Below the pieces are notes generated by a model. The model did no database searches, had not been told where the DNA came from, and saw only the letters and a program-made list of their open reading frames with translations. Of a stretch of DNA of 64,000 bases, positions 29,509-38,300 are shown piece after piece. Position 1 is the stretch's first letter, and the number at the start of each line of letters is the position of its first letter. Made by a program: the position numbers and the translations under genes. The stretch comes from Cellulomonas sp. APG4 (GTDB lineage: Bacteria > Actinomycetota > Actinomycetes > Actinomycetales > Cellulomonadaceae). The stretch spans positions 81,169-145,168 of the forward strand of contig NZ_JAACYI010000007.1 in NCBI RefSeq assembly GCF_009996735.1. The letters run 5' to 3'.

Positions 29509-29844
29509 TCACCTTCCGGTGTCGCGCCCCAAGTACCGGAGGACGGCGAGCACGCGCCTGTGGTCCGCGGTGTCGGGTGTCAGCTCCAGCTTCGAGAAGA
29601 TCGACGCGACGTTCTTCTCGACCGCCCCGTACGACAGGTACACGAGTCGCGCGATCGCGCCGTTGGACCGCCCCTGCGCCATGAGCGCCAGCACCTCGCG
29701 CTCGCGCTCGGTGAGCCGTTCGAGACGGTCGTCGGAGCGCTGCGTGCGCTGAACGTGCGGATGGCCAGGCTGCGCCACGGGGCTGGTCCGCCCGTTCGGG
29801 CCATGGACGGGCGTCTCCCGTCGAAGGTGCGCGCTGATCGTCAT
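29509..29844 (-). CDS. Stand-alone LuxR-type HTH protein
   Basis: A 111-residue protein whose C-terminal 65 residues form a LuxR HTH (LTEREREVLALMAQGRSNGAIARLVYLSYGAVEKNVASIFSKL; key EREVLALMA and AVEKNVASIF). The first 45 residues are polar and hold no receiver domain, so it is either a single-domain regulator or the remnant of a NarL-type regulator. ATG at 29844 has GAGGAT upstream. Confidence 0.7.
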   Translation of the reverse strand: MTISAHLRRETPVHGPNGRTSPVAQPGHPHVQRTQRSDDRLERLTEREREVLALMAQGRSNGAIARLVYLSYGAVEKNVASIFSKLELTPDTADHRRVLAVLRYLGRDTGR

Positions 29845-29929
29845 GAGCCGATCCTCGCGACCGGCGCGCACGCCCACATCGCCTCTGTGCGGCACCTCCT
29901 GCGTACCGCCGCAGCCGTAGGCGGCGGGG

Positions 29930-30511
29930 TCAGCGTCCGCCCGAGAAGGGCGCCAGGGCGTCGGGGATCAGGTCGTCGAGCTGTCCGGGGCGGATGACGC
30001 CGCAGCCGACGAGACCGGCGAGGCCCTGGAGCGTGGCGAGGAAGACCAGGCCGAGCCGCTCGGGATCGCGCACGGCGACCACGCCGTCGGCCTGGCCGCG
30101 ACGGAACATCACGAGGATGGGCGCGAACGCGGATGCGGCTGCCTTCCCCACGGCGGCTCCGGCCGGCCCGTGCTTGTGAGCGAACATCAGCTCGACCAGG
30201 TTCGCCTCGGAGATCATGAAGTCCAGATGGGCCTCTGCGACCGACCGGAGCTGTGCGCGATAGTCGGACGACGTGTCGAGGGCATCCCGCAGCCGGGTCC
30301 CGAGCCGGGCGAAGCCCTCGACGGCCACGGCGTCCAGCAGATCCTGCCTGCCGGGGAAGTGCCGCCGCGGCGCGGCGTGGGTGACACCGACGGTCGCCGC
30401 GATCTCGCGGAGCGAGAGCTCGGCGGCTCCCCTGTCCCGGACCACCGTCGCGGCCTCGTCCAGGACCGCCTGACGCAGGTTGCCATGATGGTAGCGGCGG
30501 GCGGAGGTCAT
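29930..30511 (-). CDS. TetR family regulator
   Basis: A 193-residue regulator starting MTSARRYHHGNLRQAVLDEAATVV, with the HTH LSLREIAATVGVTHAAPRRHFPGRQDLLDAVA (key THAAPRRHF). The YHHGNLR...VTHAAPYRHF pattern is a common TetR subfamily with a C-terminal WHG-like domain. It is the last chromosomal gene before the integration scar; target unknown. Confidence 0.87.
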   Translation of the reverse strand: MTSARRYHHGNLRQAVLDEAATVVRDRGAAELSLREIAATVGVTHAAPRRHFPGRQDLLDAVAVEGFARLGTRLRDALDTSSDYRAQLRSVAEAHLDFMISEANLVELMFAHKHGPAGAAVGKAAASAFAPILVMFRRGQADGVVAVRDPERLGLVFLATLQGLAGLVGCGVIRPGQLDDLIPDALAPFSGGR

Positions 30512-30568
30512 GACTGCCGCTGTATCCGTCGGCCATGGGCGCGGGGGTCTGCCCACCAGACAGCGAGA

Positions 30569-30596
30569 GGCCCGCACCGCCGAAGCGGTGCGGGCC
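30569..30596 (-). terminator. Rho-independent terminator of the tRNA-Pro locus
   Basis: An 11-bp perfect stem (GGCCCGCACCG / CGGTGCGGGCC) with a six-base loop lies 22 bases beyond the 3' end of the tRNA-Pro half on the minus strand. This is the position and type of a tRNA terminator. Confidence 0.75.
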
Positions 30597-30617
30597 TTCC
30601 GACCTGCTGTTTCACTG

Positions 30618-30659
30618 TCGGGATGACAGGATTTGAACCTGCGACCCCTTGACCCCCAG
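30618..30659 (-). pseudogene. 3' half of tRNA-Pro(GGG); attachment-site scar
   Basis: Read on the minus strand, this gives the anticodon loop CTGGGGG (anticodon GGG), the 3' anticodon strand TCAAG, variable loop GGGTC, T-arm GCAGG-TTCAAAT-CCTGT, acceptor strand CATCCCG and discriminator A. The 5' side is absent: beyond 30659 the bases do not complete the anticodon stem (CTTGA expected). The break exactly at the anticodon loop is where tyrosine integrases cross over, so this is read as the distal att copy of an integrated element. Confidence 0.85.
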
Positions 30660-31212
30660 GCTCCCCCGCGCGGTTGGCCGACCGTATTCGCAGCGCCGTT
30701 TGTGCAGGTCAGGTGTCCTTTCGCGTCCAGCCGCGTCCGAGATTGCCCACCCCGTCTTAGCCTAGTTAGGCTGTCACTTTGGCAGTCAAGGCGGACCCCA
30801 TGATGGTGCAGCCTGGACGACGTCACCGTCACCCAGGCCTCGGCCGTGTGGGAGTTGCGCGCCTCCTCCCCGACGCGTCGCGTCGGCAGGTCTTCTCCCG
30901 CGCGGGGAACCTCCGGCTTTCCTAGCTGCATCACCCATTTGCGTGCGGCCACGCGCTGGGCTGTGGTGGACTACGCCCATGGGCCCCTTCGTGTCTCGTG
31001 TGTCGTGTCGTGCCGGCCATGTGCGCACGTCGTGTTGTCCGGGACCCCGCGCCCACTGAGCCCGACGTCTCCGACCGGACCTGAACCGGTCTGCCACCGC
31101 GCGAGCCCCCGATTGGCCGATGCCTCGGCATGCGGGAATTCCCTGCGCGCTCACTCGTGTTGCCCACCCGTTGGAGCGTCACTCGACGCTTGCCGTCTCC
31201 CGAAGGACCACC
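30660..31212. other. Island left-end non-coding region
   Basis: About 550 bases without an intact gene. It holds a YibE/F gene scrap (30,813-30,906), a repeat pair TAGCCTAGTTAGGCT near 30,757-30,771 and the leader of the following binding-protein gene. No recognisable riboswitch. Confidence 0.5.
30813..30906 (+). pseudogene. Fragment of a YibE/F-family gene
   Basis: Translating gives DDVTVTQASAVWELRASSPT and then, after a one-base frameshift, ASRRQVFSRAG. This matches the stretch NDVTVTQASAVWELRDADPTASRRRLFSQA of the intact YibE/F gene at 48,997-50,232 (nucleotides about 49,850-49,940). It diverges from it enough to be a relic of a related copy, not a recent duplication. Confidence 0.75.
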
Positions 31213-32043
31213 ATGACCAGGTTTTCTCGAGTTCTGTCCCTGAGCGCGGTCGTGACCGCCGCGGCTCTGGCCACCGCCGGCTGCTCGGCCGCTGACGACG
31301 ACGCCGCCCCCGACACCACCGCGGGTTCGCAGGGCGACACGTCGTGGGTCGACGTCCAGGAGGCTGGCGTCCTGGTGGTCGGCACGGAGGGCACCTACCG
31401 GCCGTTCTCCTTCCACGAGGACGGGTCCGGTGACCTGGTCGGCTACGACGTGGAGGTCATCCAGGCGGTAGCCGACGAGCTCGGCGTCGAGGTGGAGTTC
31501 CAGGAGACCCAGTGGGACGCCATCTTCGCCGGCTTGGAGGCGGGTCGGTTCGACGTCATCGCTAACCAGGTGTCGATCACCCCGGATCGCGAGGAGTCGT
31601 ACACGTTCACCGAGCCGTACACGGTCTCGAACGGCGTGGTCGTGGTTCGCGCGGACGACGACTCGATCAGCTCGTTCGAGGACCTCGACGGCAAGACCAC
31701 CGCGCAGTCGCTGACGAGCAACTGGCACGCGCTGGCGAAGGAGAACGGGGCGCAGATCGAGGCGGTGGAGGGCTGGGCCCCGGCCGTGGCTCTGGTGGAG
31801 CAGCGCCGGGTCGACGCCACGATCAACGACGAGCTGACGTTCCTCGACTACGCGCAGAACAACGACGCCTCAGGACTGAAGGTCGCGGCGGAGACCACGG
31901 ACCAGTCCTTCAGCGCGTTCGCCCTCGCCCAGGGGCATGAGGAGCTCGCGCGTGCGATCGACGAGGCGCTCGCCACGCTGGCGGACGACGGCACCCTTGC
32001 GGCGATCTCCGAGAAGTACTTCGGTGCCGACGTCTCCCGCTGA
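31213..32043 (+). CDS. Amino-acid (cystine-type) ABC transporter binding lipoprotein
   Basis: A 276-residue SBP family 3 protein. The lipoprotein signal ends ATAGCSA (lipid Cys about 25). Core motifs are GTEGTYRPFSFHEDGSGDLVGYDVEV (key GTYRPFSF), ETQWDAIFAGLEAGRFDVIANQVSIT and a C-terminal EKYFGADVS, close to TcyA/FliY-type cystine or polar amino-acid binders. GAAGGA precedes the ATG. It heads an intact three-gene importer operon. A paralogue lies at 47,205-48,059. Confidence 0.9.
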   Translation: MTRFSRVLSLSAVVTAAALATAGCSAADDDAAPDTTAGSQGDTSWVDVQEAGVLVVGTEGTYRPFSFHEDGSGDLVGYDVEVIQAVADELGVEVEFQETQWDAIFAGLEAGRFDVIANQVSITPDREESYTFTEPYTVSNGVVVVRADDDSISSFEDLDGKTTAQSLTSNWHALAKENGAQIEAVEGWAPAVALVEQRRVDATINDELTFLDYAQNNDASGLKVAAETTDQSFSAFALAQGHEELARAIDEALATLADDGTLAAISEKYFGADVSR

Positions 32044-32063
32044 CCAGTGCGGGAGAAGGTGAC

Positions 32064-32732
32064 GTGAGCCCGGAGACGCTCGAGCTCCTGACCAGCTCCT
32101 TCTGGCCGATGGCGCGGGGGGCGATCACCGGCACGATCCCGTTGGCCCTAGTGTCCTTCTCCCTCGGCCTGGTGATCGCGCTGGTGGTCGCCCTCATGCG
32201 CCTGTCGAAGCGCCGGTGGCTCTCGCGGCCGGCGCGGGCGTACGTGTCGGTCGTCCGCGGGACGCCGCTGCTCGTGCAGCTGTTCGTGATCTTCTACGGG
32301 CTGCCGTCGATCGGTGTGGTGATCGACCCGTGGCCCAGTGCCGTGGTGGCGTTCTCGGTGAACGTGGGTGGCTACGCCGCCGAGGTGATCCGGGCGGCGA
32401 TCCTCTCCGTGCCCAAGGGGCAGTGGGAGGCGGCCCACATGGTGGGCATGTCCCACGCCGTCGCCCTGCGCCGGATCGTCCTGCCGCAGGCCGCGCGAGT
32501 CTCGGTGCCGCCGCTGTCCAACACGTTCATCAGCTTGGTCAAGGACACGTCGTTGGCGTCCCTGATCCTCGTGACCGAGCTATTCCGCGAGGCTCAGCAG
32601 ATCGCGGCGTTCAGCGGGCAGTTCATGGTGCTGTACCTCGAGGCTGCCGCCCTCTACTGGGTGATCTGCCTGGTGCTGTCCGCCGGGCAGAGCCGTCTCG
32701 AGCAACGATTGGATCGCTATGTCGCCCGGTGA
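32064..32732 (+). CDS. Amino-acid ABC transporter permease
   Basis: A 222-residue HisM/TcyB-type permease with five predicted helices. Visible are the VVRGTPLLVQLFVIFYGLP motif, the SVNVGGYAAEVIRAAILSVPKGQWEAAHMVGMS EAA loop (key AEVIRAA and GQWEAAHMVG), and PPLSNTFISLVKDTSL. GTG at 32064 lies 20 bases after the binding-protein stop. Confidence 0.92.
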   Translation: MSPETLELLTSSFWPMARGAITGTIPLALVSFSLGLVIALVVALMRLSKRRWLSRPARAYVSVVRGTPLLVQLFVIFYGLPSIGVVIDPWPSAVVAFSVNVGGYAAEVIRAAILSVPKGQWEAAHMVGMSHAVALRRIVLPQAARVSVPPLSNTFISLVKDTSLASLILVTELFREAQQIAAFSGQFMVLYLEAAALYWVICLVLSAGQSRLEQRLDRYVAR

Positions 32733-33537
32733 CCACGACGTCCTGGAGCCCCCGGGCGGCCACCCCGCGCCCGGGGAGCCCGGCGAGCCCGTCCTCGTGG
32801 TGGACGGGCTCGGCAAACGGTTCGGCGACCACGAGGTGCTGCGGTCGGTGGACCTCCGGGTGCGACGCGGCCAGGTGCTCGCCGTCATCGGCCCCTCCGG
32901 CTCGGGCAAGACCACCGCACTTCGGTGCCTCAACGGTCTGGAGATCCCGGACACCGGGCGTGTCGCCGTGGGCTCGGAGCTCGTCGTGGACTTCTCTGGC
33001 GGCGCCTCCCGCGCTGAGATCGCGGCCTTGCGGGACCGTTCCGCGATGGTGTTCCAGCACTACAACCTGTTCCCGCACAAGACCGTCCTGGAGAACGTGC
33101 TGGAGGGGCCGGTCGTCGTCCAGCGGCGGCCCCGCGCCGAGGTCACCGTTGAGGCCGTGGAGCTGCTGCGGCGCGTGGGGCTGGCCGACAGGAAGGACGC
33201 CTACCCGTTCGAGCTGTCCGGCGGGCAGCAGCAGCGCGTGGGCATCGTGCGGGCCCTGGCCCTTCGCCCCACCCTCCTGCTCTTCGACGAGCCCACGTCC
33301 TCGCTGGACCCTGAGCTGGTCGGAGACGTCCTGGGACTCATCAAGGAGCTCGCGGACGAGGGCTGGACCATGGTGATCGTCACCCACGAGCTCCAGTTCG
33401 CCCGGGAAGTCGCCCACGAGGTCGCCTTCATCGACGGCGGGACGGTCGTCGAACACGGGCACCCCGACCAGGTGCTGCGCGACCCACGCGAGGAACGCAC
33501 CCGGCAGTTCGTCCAACGCCTCCTGCACCCCTTCTGA
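32719..33537 (+). CDS. Amino-acid ABC transporter ATPase
   Basis: A 272-residue ATPase of the GlnQ/TcyC type: Walker A GPSGSGKTT, Q-loop FQHYNLFPHKTVLENV, signature LSGGQQQR, Walker B LLLFDEPTSSLDPE and VTHELQFAREVA. The ATG at 32719 lies 14 bases inside the end of the permease gene; a Pro/Gly-rich leader of about 25 residues precedes the fold. It completes the importer. Confidence 0.92.
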   Translation: MSPGDHDVLEPPGGHPAPGEPGEPVLVVDGLGKRFGDHEVLRSVDLRVRRGQVLAVIGPSGSGKTTALRCLNGLEIPDTGRVAVGSELVVDFSGGASRAEIAALRDRSAMVFQHYNLFPHKTVLENVLEGPVVVQRRPRAEVTVEAVELLRRVGLADRKDAYPFELSGGQQQRVGIVRALALRPTLLLFDEPTSSLDPELVGDVLGLIKELADEGWTMVIVTHELQFAREVAHEVAFIDGGTVVEHGHPDQVLRDPREERTRQFVQRLLHPF

Positions 33538-33573
33538 TCGCCATGATGGAAACGGCGGTCCGCACTGTGAAGC

Positions 33574-33592
33574 CTGGGGGTCTGGACCCCAG
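33574..33592 (+). terminator. Possible terminator of the amino-acid importer operon
   Basis: CTGGGGGTC and GACCCCAG face each other with a two-base loop and one bulged G, 37 bases after the ATPase stop. No T-run follows. Confidence 0.4.
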
Positions 33593-33804
33593 CAGGAACA
33601 TCGGACGCGGCACGCTGAGGACCACAGGGGCGCGGAGCCCATCGTCCTGCGCCCATCACAGGTCGCCGCGGTAGCCCGTCCAAGCGCGGTGCGTTCGAGG
33701 GACGGCATCTTCAGTGAACCTTGACCATTCCCGAACGAACAGCACGGGATTGGCGCGCAATCGTGGGCACCTGCATCGGTTCACGGTCCTGCGAGAGGGC
33801 GGCC

Positions 33805-35247
33805 ATGGCGCGTCGAACACCTAAACGGCGATCCTCGGGCACGCGCAAGCCCCCAGCGGCGCCTCGAGCAGCGAGCCCACCCACGCCTGGTGGGTTGCGC
33901 GATCCGATCCGTGACCCGGCAGAGGCTTCGACCCTTTCGTTGCCGATCCGCTTCCCCCTCCTGGGAGCCCACACGCCGGGCGCTTCTCAGCCGCGGGTGC
34001 CGCCGTCGGGCGTGACCCGGCCGAGGATCAGCGGCACCGCCGCTAGCCAGACCTCCGGCGCCACTTCCGCCAAGGCGACTCCGAGTCAGGCCCCTGGTCC
34101 GGCACCTCTGCCTCCGACACATCCCATGCCAAGGCTCGCACGGGTAGGCGGTGCGGGGGGCCGCGCCAGCGCCTTGGAGTTCGTCGCGTCACCCTTCCCG
34201 GTCGTGGACGGGCTCGGCCCGCATGCCCTGGGCATCACCTACTGGTTCGACCCTCCAGCGACGTCGGGTCCCCACCAGGTGGCGGTCCGCCTCACCGGCC
34301 GTCGGCTCGACGTCGACGAACCCCGGACCCCCGCCGACGACTTCGCCACTGTGGCGAGGCTCGCTGAGGTGCGACCAGACAGCGGCCGGACGGCCCTGAC
34401 GCACCGCGTTGTCGGTAAAGCGGCCGGGCGCTGGCACGTGACGGCGGACGCCGTGGCCACGGTCAAGTCTGGTCGCGACCGCCCGGACGTGGTGCGACTA
34501 CCCTCCGCTGAAGCCGCTGGAGAATCGACATTCGCGACCGTTGCGACCATGCGGGCACCCGGGGTGCTGCTGGGTGCCTGGCCCGCGATGGTCGTGCTCG
34601 GCGTCACGCTGGCCCTGATCCTGCAGAGCGTCTTGGCTCGGGCGCACGGCCTCGCGTCGGCCAACGTTCTGGTTGTTGCGCTCGTGGCCAGCGTGCTTGG
34701 CGCAATCGGGGCCAAGGGCTACTACCGACTGACTCACATGAAGGAGCGCACCAGGCTCTCGCTCTCGGGCCTGAGCGTTCAAGGTTTCGTGATCGTCGCA
34801 ACCGCGACGTTCATCATTGGTGGGGCGATCCAAGGTCTTGCTGTCGGGCACCTCCTGGATGCCACGGTGCCCGCCCTGCTCGTCGGTCAGGCGGTCGGCC
34901 GGCTCGGCTGTCTACTGGCCGGGTGCTGTGCAGGCGTACCGACCACCTCCCGATGGGGTGTGTGGTCCTCCGACCGTCGCGTGGGCACCCGTCGCGTGCC
35001 GGTTCAACTGATGGAGGCGGCTGCGGCCGCAACCCTGGCGGTAGCGACGACTGTTCTCGCCTGGCGCACGCCGACGTCATCGGGAGGTCTTCTCTTCGTC
35101 GCCGGCGTTGCCGGGTACGTCGTCGTACGCCAGCTTCTCTTTCCCCTTCGCGGGCTCCCGCGCTCCACCCCGCATGGCCGCCAGGTCACCTTGGCGCTGG
35201 CACTGGTGACCCTGGCCGGCGCCCTGGCGGCGACCCTGCTCGGTTGA
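33805..35247 (+). CDS. Lgt-like (prolipoprotein diacylglyceryl transferase family) membrane protein with long N-terminal extension
   Basis: About 480 residues. A Pro/Ala/Ser/Thr-rich disordered leader (about 1-110) is followed by a soluble domain (about 120-230: GLGPHALGITYWFDPP...VAVRLTGRR) and six or so helices. These contain the Lgt signature region VGQAVGRLGCLLAGCCAGVPTTSRWGVWSSDRR...RVPVQLMEA (key GRLGCLLAGCCAG). The equivalent of the catalytic HGG/YGG loop is not evident, so it may not be a classical Lgt. Start uncertain: ATG at 33805 (AGAGGG upstream) or TTG at 33721. A normal Lgt is encoded at 51,242. Confidence 0.72.
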   Translation: MARRTPKRRSSGTRKPPAAPRAASPPTPGGLRDPIRDPAEASTLSLPIRFPLLGAHTPGASQPRVPPSGVTRPRISGTAASQTSGATSAKATPSQAPGPAPLPPTHPMPRLARVGGAGGRASALEFVASPFPVVDGLGPHALGITYWFDPPATSGPHQVAVRLTGRRLDVDEPRTPADDFATVARLAEVRPDSGRTALTHRVVGKAAGRWHVTADAVATVKSGRDRPDVVRLPSAEAAGESTFATVATMRAPGVLLGAWPAMVVLGVTLALILQSVLARAHGLASANVLVVALVASVLGAIGAKGYYRLTHMKERTRLSLSGLSVQGFVIVATATFIIGGAIQGLAVGHLLDATVPALLVGQAVGRLGCLLAGCCAGVPTTSRWGVWSSDRRVGTRRVPVQLMEAAAAATLAVATTVLAWRTPTSSGGLLFVAGVAGYVVVRQLLFPLRGLPRSTPHGRQVTLALALVTLAGALAATLLG

Positions 35248-35300
35248 GCGCCCCTTGCTCATGCACCCGCGCTGCCTCGATCCAGCACAGCGGAGGGGAC

Positions 35301-35363
35301 ATGTGCCTGGCCTGTGTGCTCGTCGCCCCGGTCTCGGTGGGCGGCGCATCGTCGCGTGGTGAC
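35301..35363 (+). pseudogene. Possible gene-start remnant (MCLACV...)
   Basis: A strong GGAGGGGAC is followed 0-1 base later by ATG and MCLACVLVAPVSVGGASSR, a Cys-pair start leading into a helix-like stretch. The frame then runs into antisense of the GH65 gene. It looks like the beginning of a small gene behind the Lgt-like gene that lost its end; whether it is translated is unclear. Confidence 0.3.
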
Positions 35364-35382
35364 AGGACTGGGGCGGGGTGGG

Positions 35383-38300
35383 TCATTGCTGCTCAGCGCA
35401 CGGGCCGGTGCGGCTCCCCTGCCTCCCGGCTCGGCCTTCCTCCTCGGGTTGCCACCCGTCTGCCGCGCGGCGGAAGCGGTGGACGCTGCCTGGGGTCAGT
35501 GCGCGCACGTGCTCGTCCACCCGCAGTCGGATCCGCGCGTCGCTCACGCCTGGATTGGAGGCGACGGTCAGGCTCTTGTCGTCGATCGCGATCTCCAGGC
35601 GCTGTCCGCGGTGCTGGGTGCTGAACCGAAGACCACGCTGCCTGGCGGGCAGGGCGGGGTCCAGGACGACGTTGGGGCCCTCGGTGCGTAGTCCGGCGAA
35701 GGAACGCATGAGGATGTCGATCGTGCCAGCCATGGCGCCGAGGTGGATGCCTTCCTGGGTCGTTCCGCCCTGGGTGTCGTCCAAGTCGGCGGCCAGGGCT
35801 TCGCGGAAGACGTCCCAGCCGCGGGTCGGATCCAGGCCGGCGAGGACCGAGGCATGCACCACTCTGCTCAGCGTGGAGCCGTGCGCGGTGCGGGCAAGGT
35901 AGTAGTCGACGGTGCGGGTCAGCGCCTGACGGGTTGTGGGGTAGCCAAGCCGGTCCAGCATCCCCAGCAGCGTGTCGGGCCCAAGGAGGTAGGCGAGCAT
36001 GAGGACGTCGGCCTGCTTGGCGACCTTGTACCGGTTCGTGGTGTCGCCCTCGGCCTCGAGAATCAGGTCTAGGCGGCCGATGTTGCCGTACCGGCGGCGG
36101 TAGAGGCCCCAGTCCAGCTCGGCGAGATCGTCGTAATCTGCGAACTGGCCGATGACACCGTCGCGGAGGAACGGCACGCTCATGCGTCGACTCAGGTGCT
36201 GCCAGGCAGCCCTCTCCTCGGGCCGGATCTGAAGGCGGGCGTGGACGTCGTCACACCCGTGCCCGGTCACCTCGCGAAGGACGTCGACGGCGCGCTGGCA
36301 CACCCACGCGGTGAGGACGTTCGTGTAGGCGTTGTCGGTCAGGCCCGCCCCGGGATCGTCGGGGTAGCCGTCGTGGTACTCGTCCGGGCCCATCACCCCC
36401 CGGATGTGGTAGCGGTCGTCGACGGTGTCGTGGCTCGCCATGGCGGTGAAGAGGCGGGCGACCTCGATGATGAGGTCAGCGCCACGCTCCGCGAGCCAGG
36501 CAGCATCACCCGTGGCCTGGTAGTACTGCCAGGCGTTGACCGCGACGGCGAGCCCGACGTGACGCTGCCGATGAGAGTTGTCCGGCATCCAGCGGCCCGA
36601 GCGACTGTTGAACAGCATCACCGGTGTCTCTTCGCGGCCGTCGCTGCCGGACTGCCACGGGAACATCGCCCCGGGGAGCCCTTCCCGGGCCGCAGCCCGC
36701 CGCGCGGCATCCAGCCGGCGCCACCGGTAGTCCAGCAGACCGCGACTGACCTGCGGCAGGTAGGCGGTGAGCACTGGCAGGACGAACAGCTCGTCCCAGA
36801 AGACGTGTCCGCGGTAGCCCTCGCCGTGCAGGCCGCGGGCCGGTACGCCGGTGTCGAGCTCGGAAGTGTGCACCGAGAGGGTCTGCTGCAGGTGGAACAG
36901 GTGCAGGTTGAGCACGAGGCCGGTCTGGGTGTCGGCGTCCAGCTCGACACCGAAGCGCTTCCATAACCGCTCCCACGCGGCAGCGTGAGGGCCGAGAAGG
37001 TCCTCTAAGCCGCCCGACGTCGCGTCGAGCTCCCCGAACACGGCCGACAGGGGCGAAGCAATGGCAGGGTCACGCGAGGACACGGCCGCTACCGCCTTGT
37101 CGATGGTGACCGGCGCGCCGTCGGTGACCGCTACCTCAAGGGCGTGCCAGTGCAGATCTCCGTCGTGCTCCAGGACGGCGTCCGGTGCTGCTTGGTCGAC
37201 GGTGGTCAGGGCCCCCACCGCGATGTGGATCTGGCTCTGCAGTGTCGTGACCTCCACCACCAGCCTGCCCGGTCCGGCGTCGTGGACACCGGTGGTGCGC
37301 AGGTGACGGTTGGCCAGGGCGGCGTACTCGGCGACGTTGGCGTTGACCACGCCGGCATCGATGCCGGAGCGCACTCGCAGAGTCCCGCTCCACCCCTCGG
37401 GCACGACCGTGGTCTCCAGCGCCGCGACGTGCCGGCGAGCCATGGAGACGATGCGCCGCTGCCGAAGACGCATCCGCCGGCCGGCGCCGTCGGTGAGCAC
37501 CGCGGTGCGGGTGAGCACTCCGCGGCGCAGGTCGAGCTCGCGCCGCTCGTCGGTGGCCGTCAGTCCGCCGGCGGACCACCACGGTCCTTCGGTGGCGAGG
37601 TCGAGAACCAGCCAGTTCGGCGCATTGACCAGGCTCTCGTCCTCCACCTGGCGGCCATGGACCGTGGAGACCAGGCGGTTGTAGACACCGGCGAGGTAAG
37701 TCCCGGGGTAGTGCACCCCGTCCGCACCACGCTCCGGTGCCGCGCCCCGGGCGCCGAGGTAGCCGTTGGCAAGGGTCGTCAACGCCTCACGATGACCCTC
37801 GTGGGCGGGGTCGAAACCCTCATACACCAGCGTCCACGGGTCGGCCCGGAGGGCACCAAGGTCGAGCTGCGCGACATCCTCCACGACCAGATGAGCGCCG
37901 GCGTCCTCGAGTTCGCTCCGCTGCCCGGCCCGGGCTACGCCAACCACGAGCCCGAAGCCCCCTCGCCTGGCAGCCTGAACGCCGGCGACGGCGTCCTCCA
38001 CCACCGCAACCCGGTCCGGGGATACCCCCAGCTCGTGCGCCGCCTGGAGGAAGGTGGCGGGGTCGGGCTTGCCCGCCAGGCCGAGCTCGCCGGCACGCTC
38101 GCCGTCCACAACGACGTCGAAGGCCCCGGACAGACCTGCGGCCGTCAGCAGGGCCGCAGCGTTGCGGCTCGCCGTGACCAGCGCGACCGGCACACCACCG
38201 GCCCGCAACCGCTCGAGCAGGCCGACCGTGCCGGGGAACGCCTCAACGCCTCGGTCGGCGATCAGATGGAGGTAGATCTCGTTCTTCCGCGCCCCCAGCC

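Noticed and set aside
30600..30720. Complete tRNA gene
   Set aside because: Only the 3' half folds; the bases beyond 30,659 do not form the anticodon, D or acceptor 5' strands.
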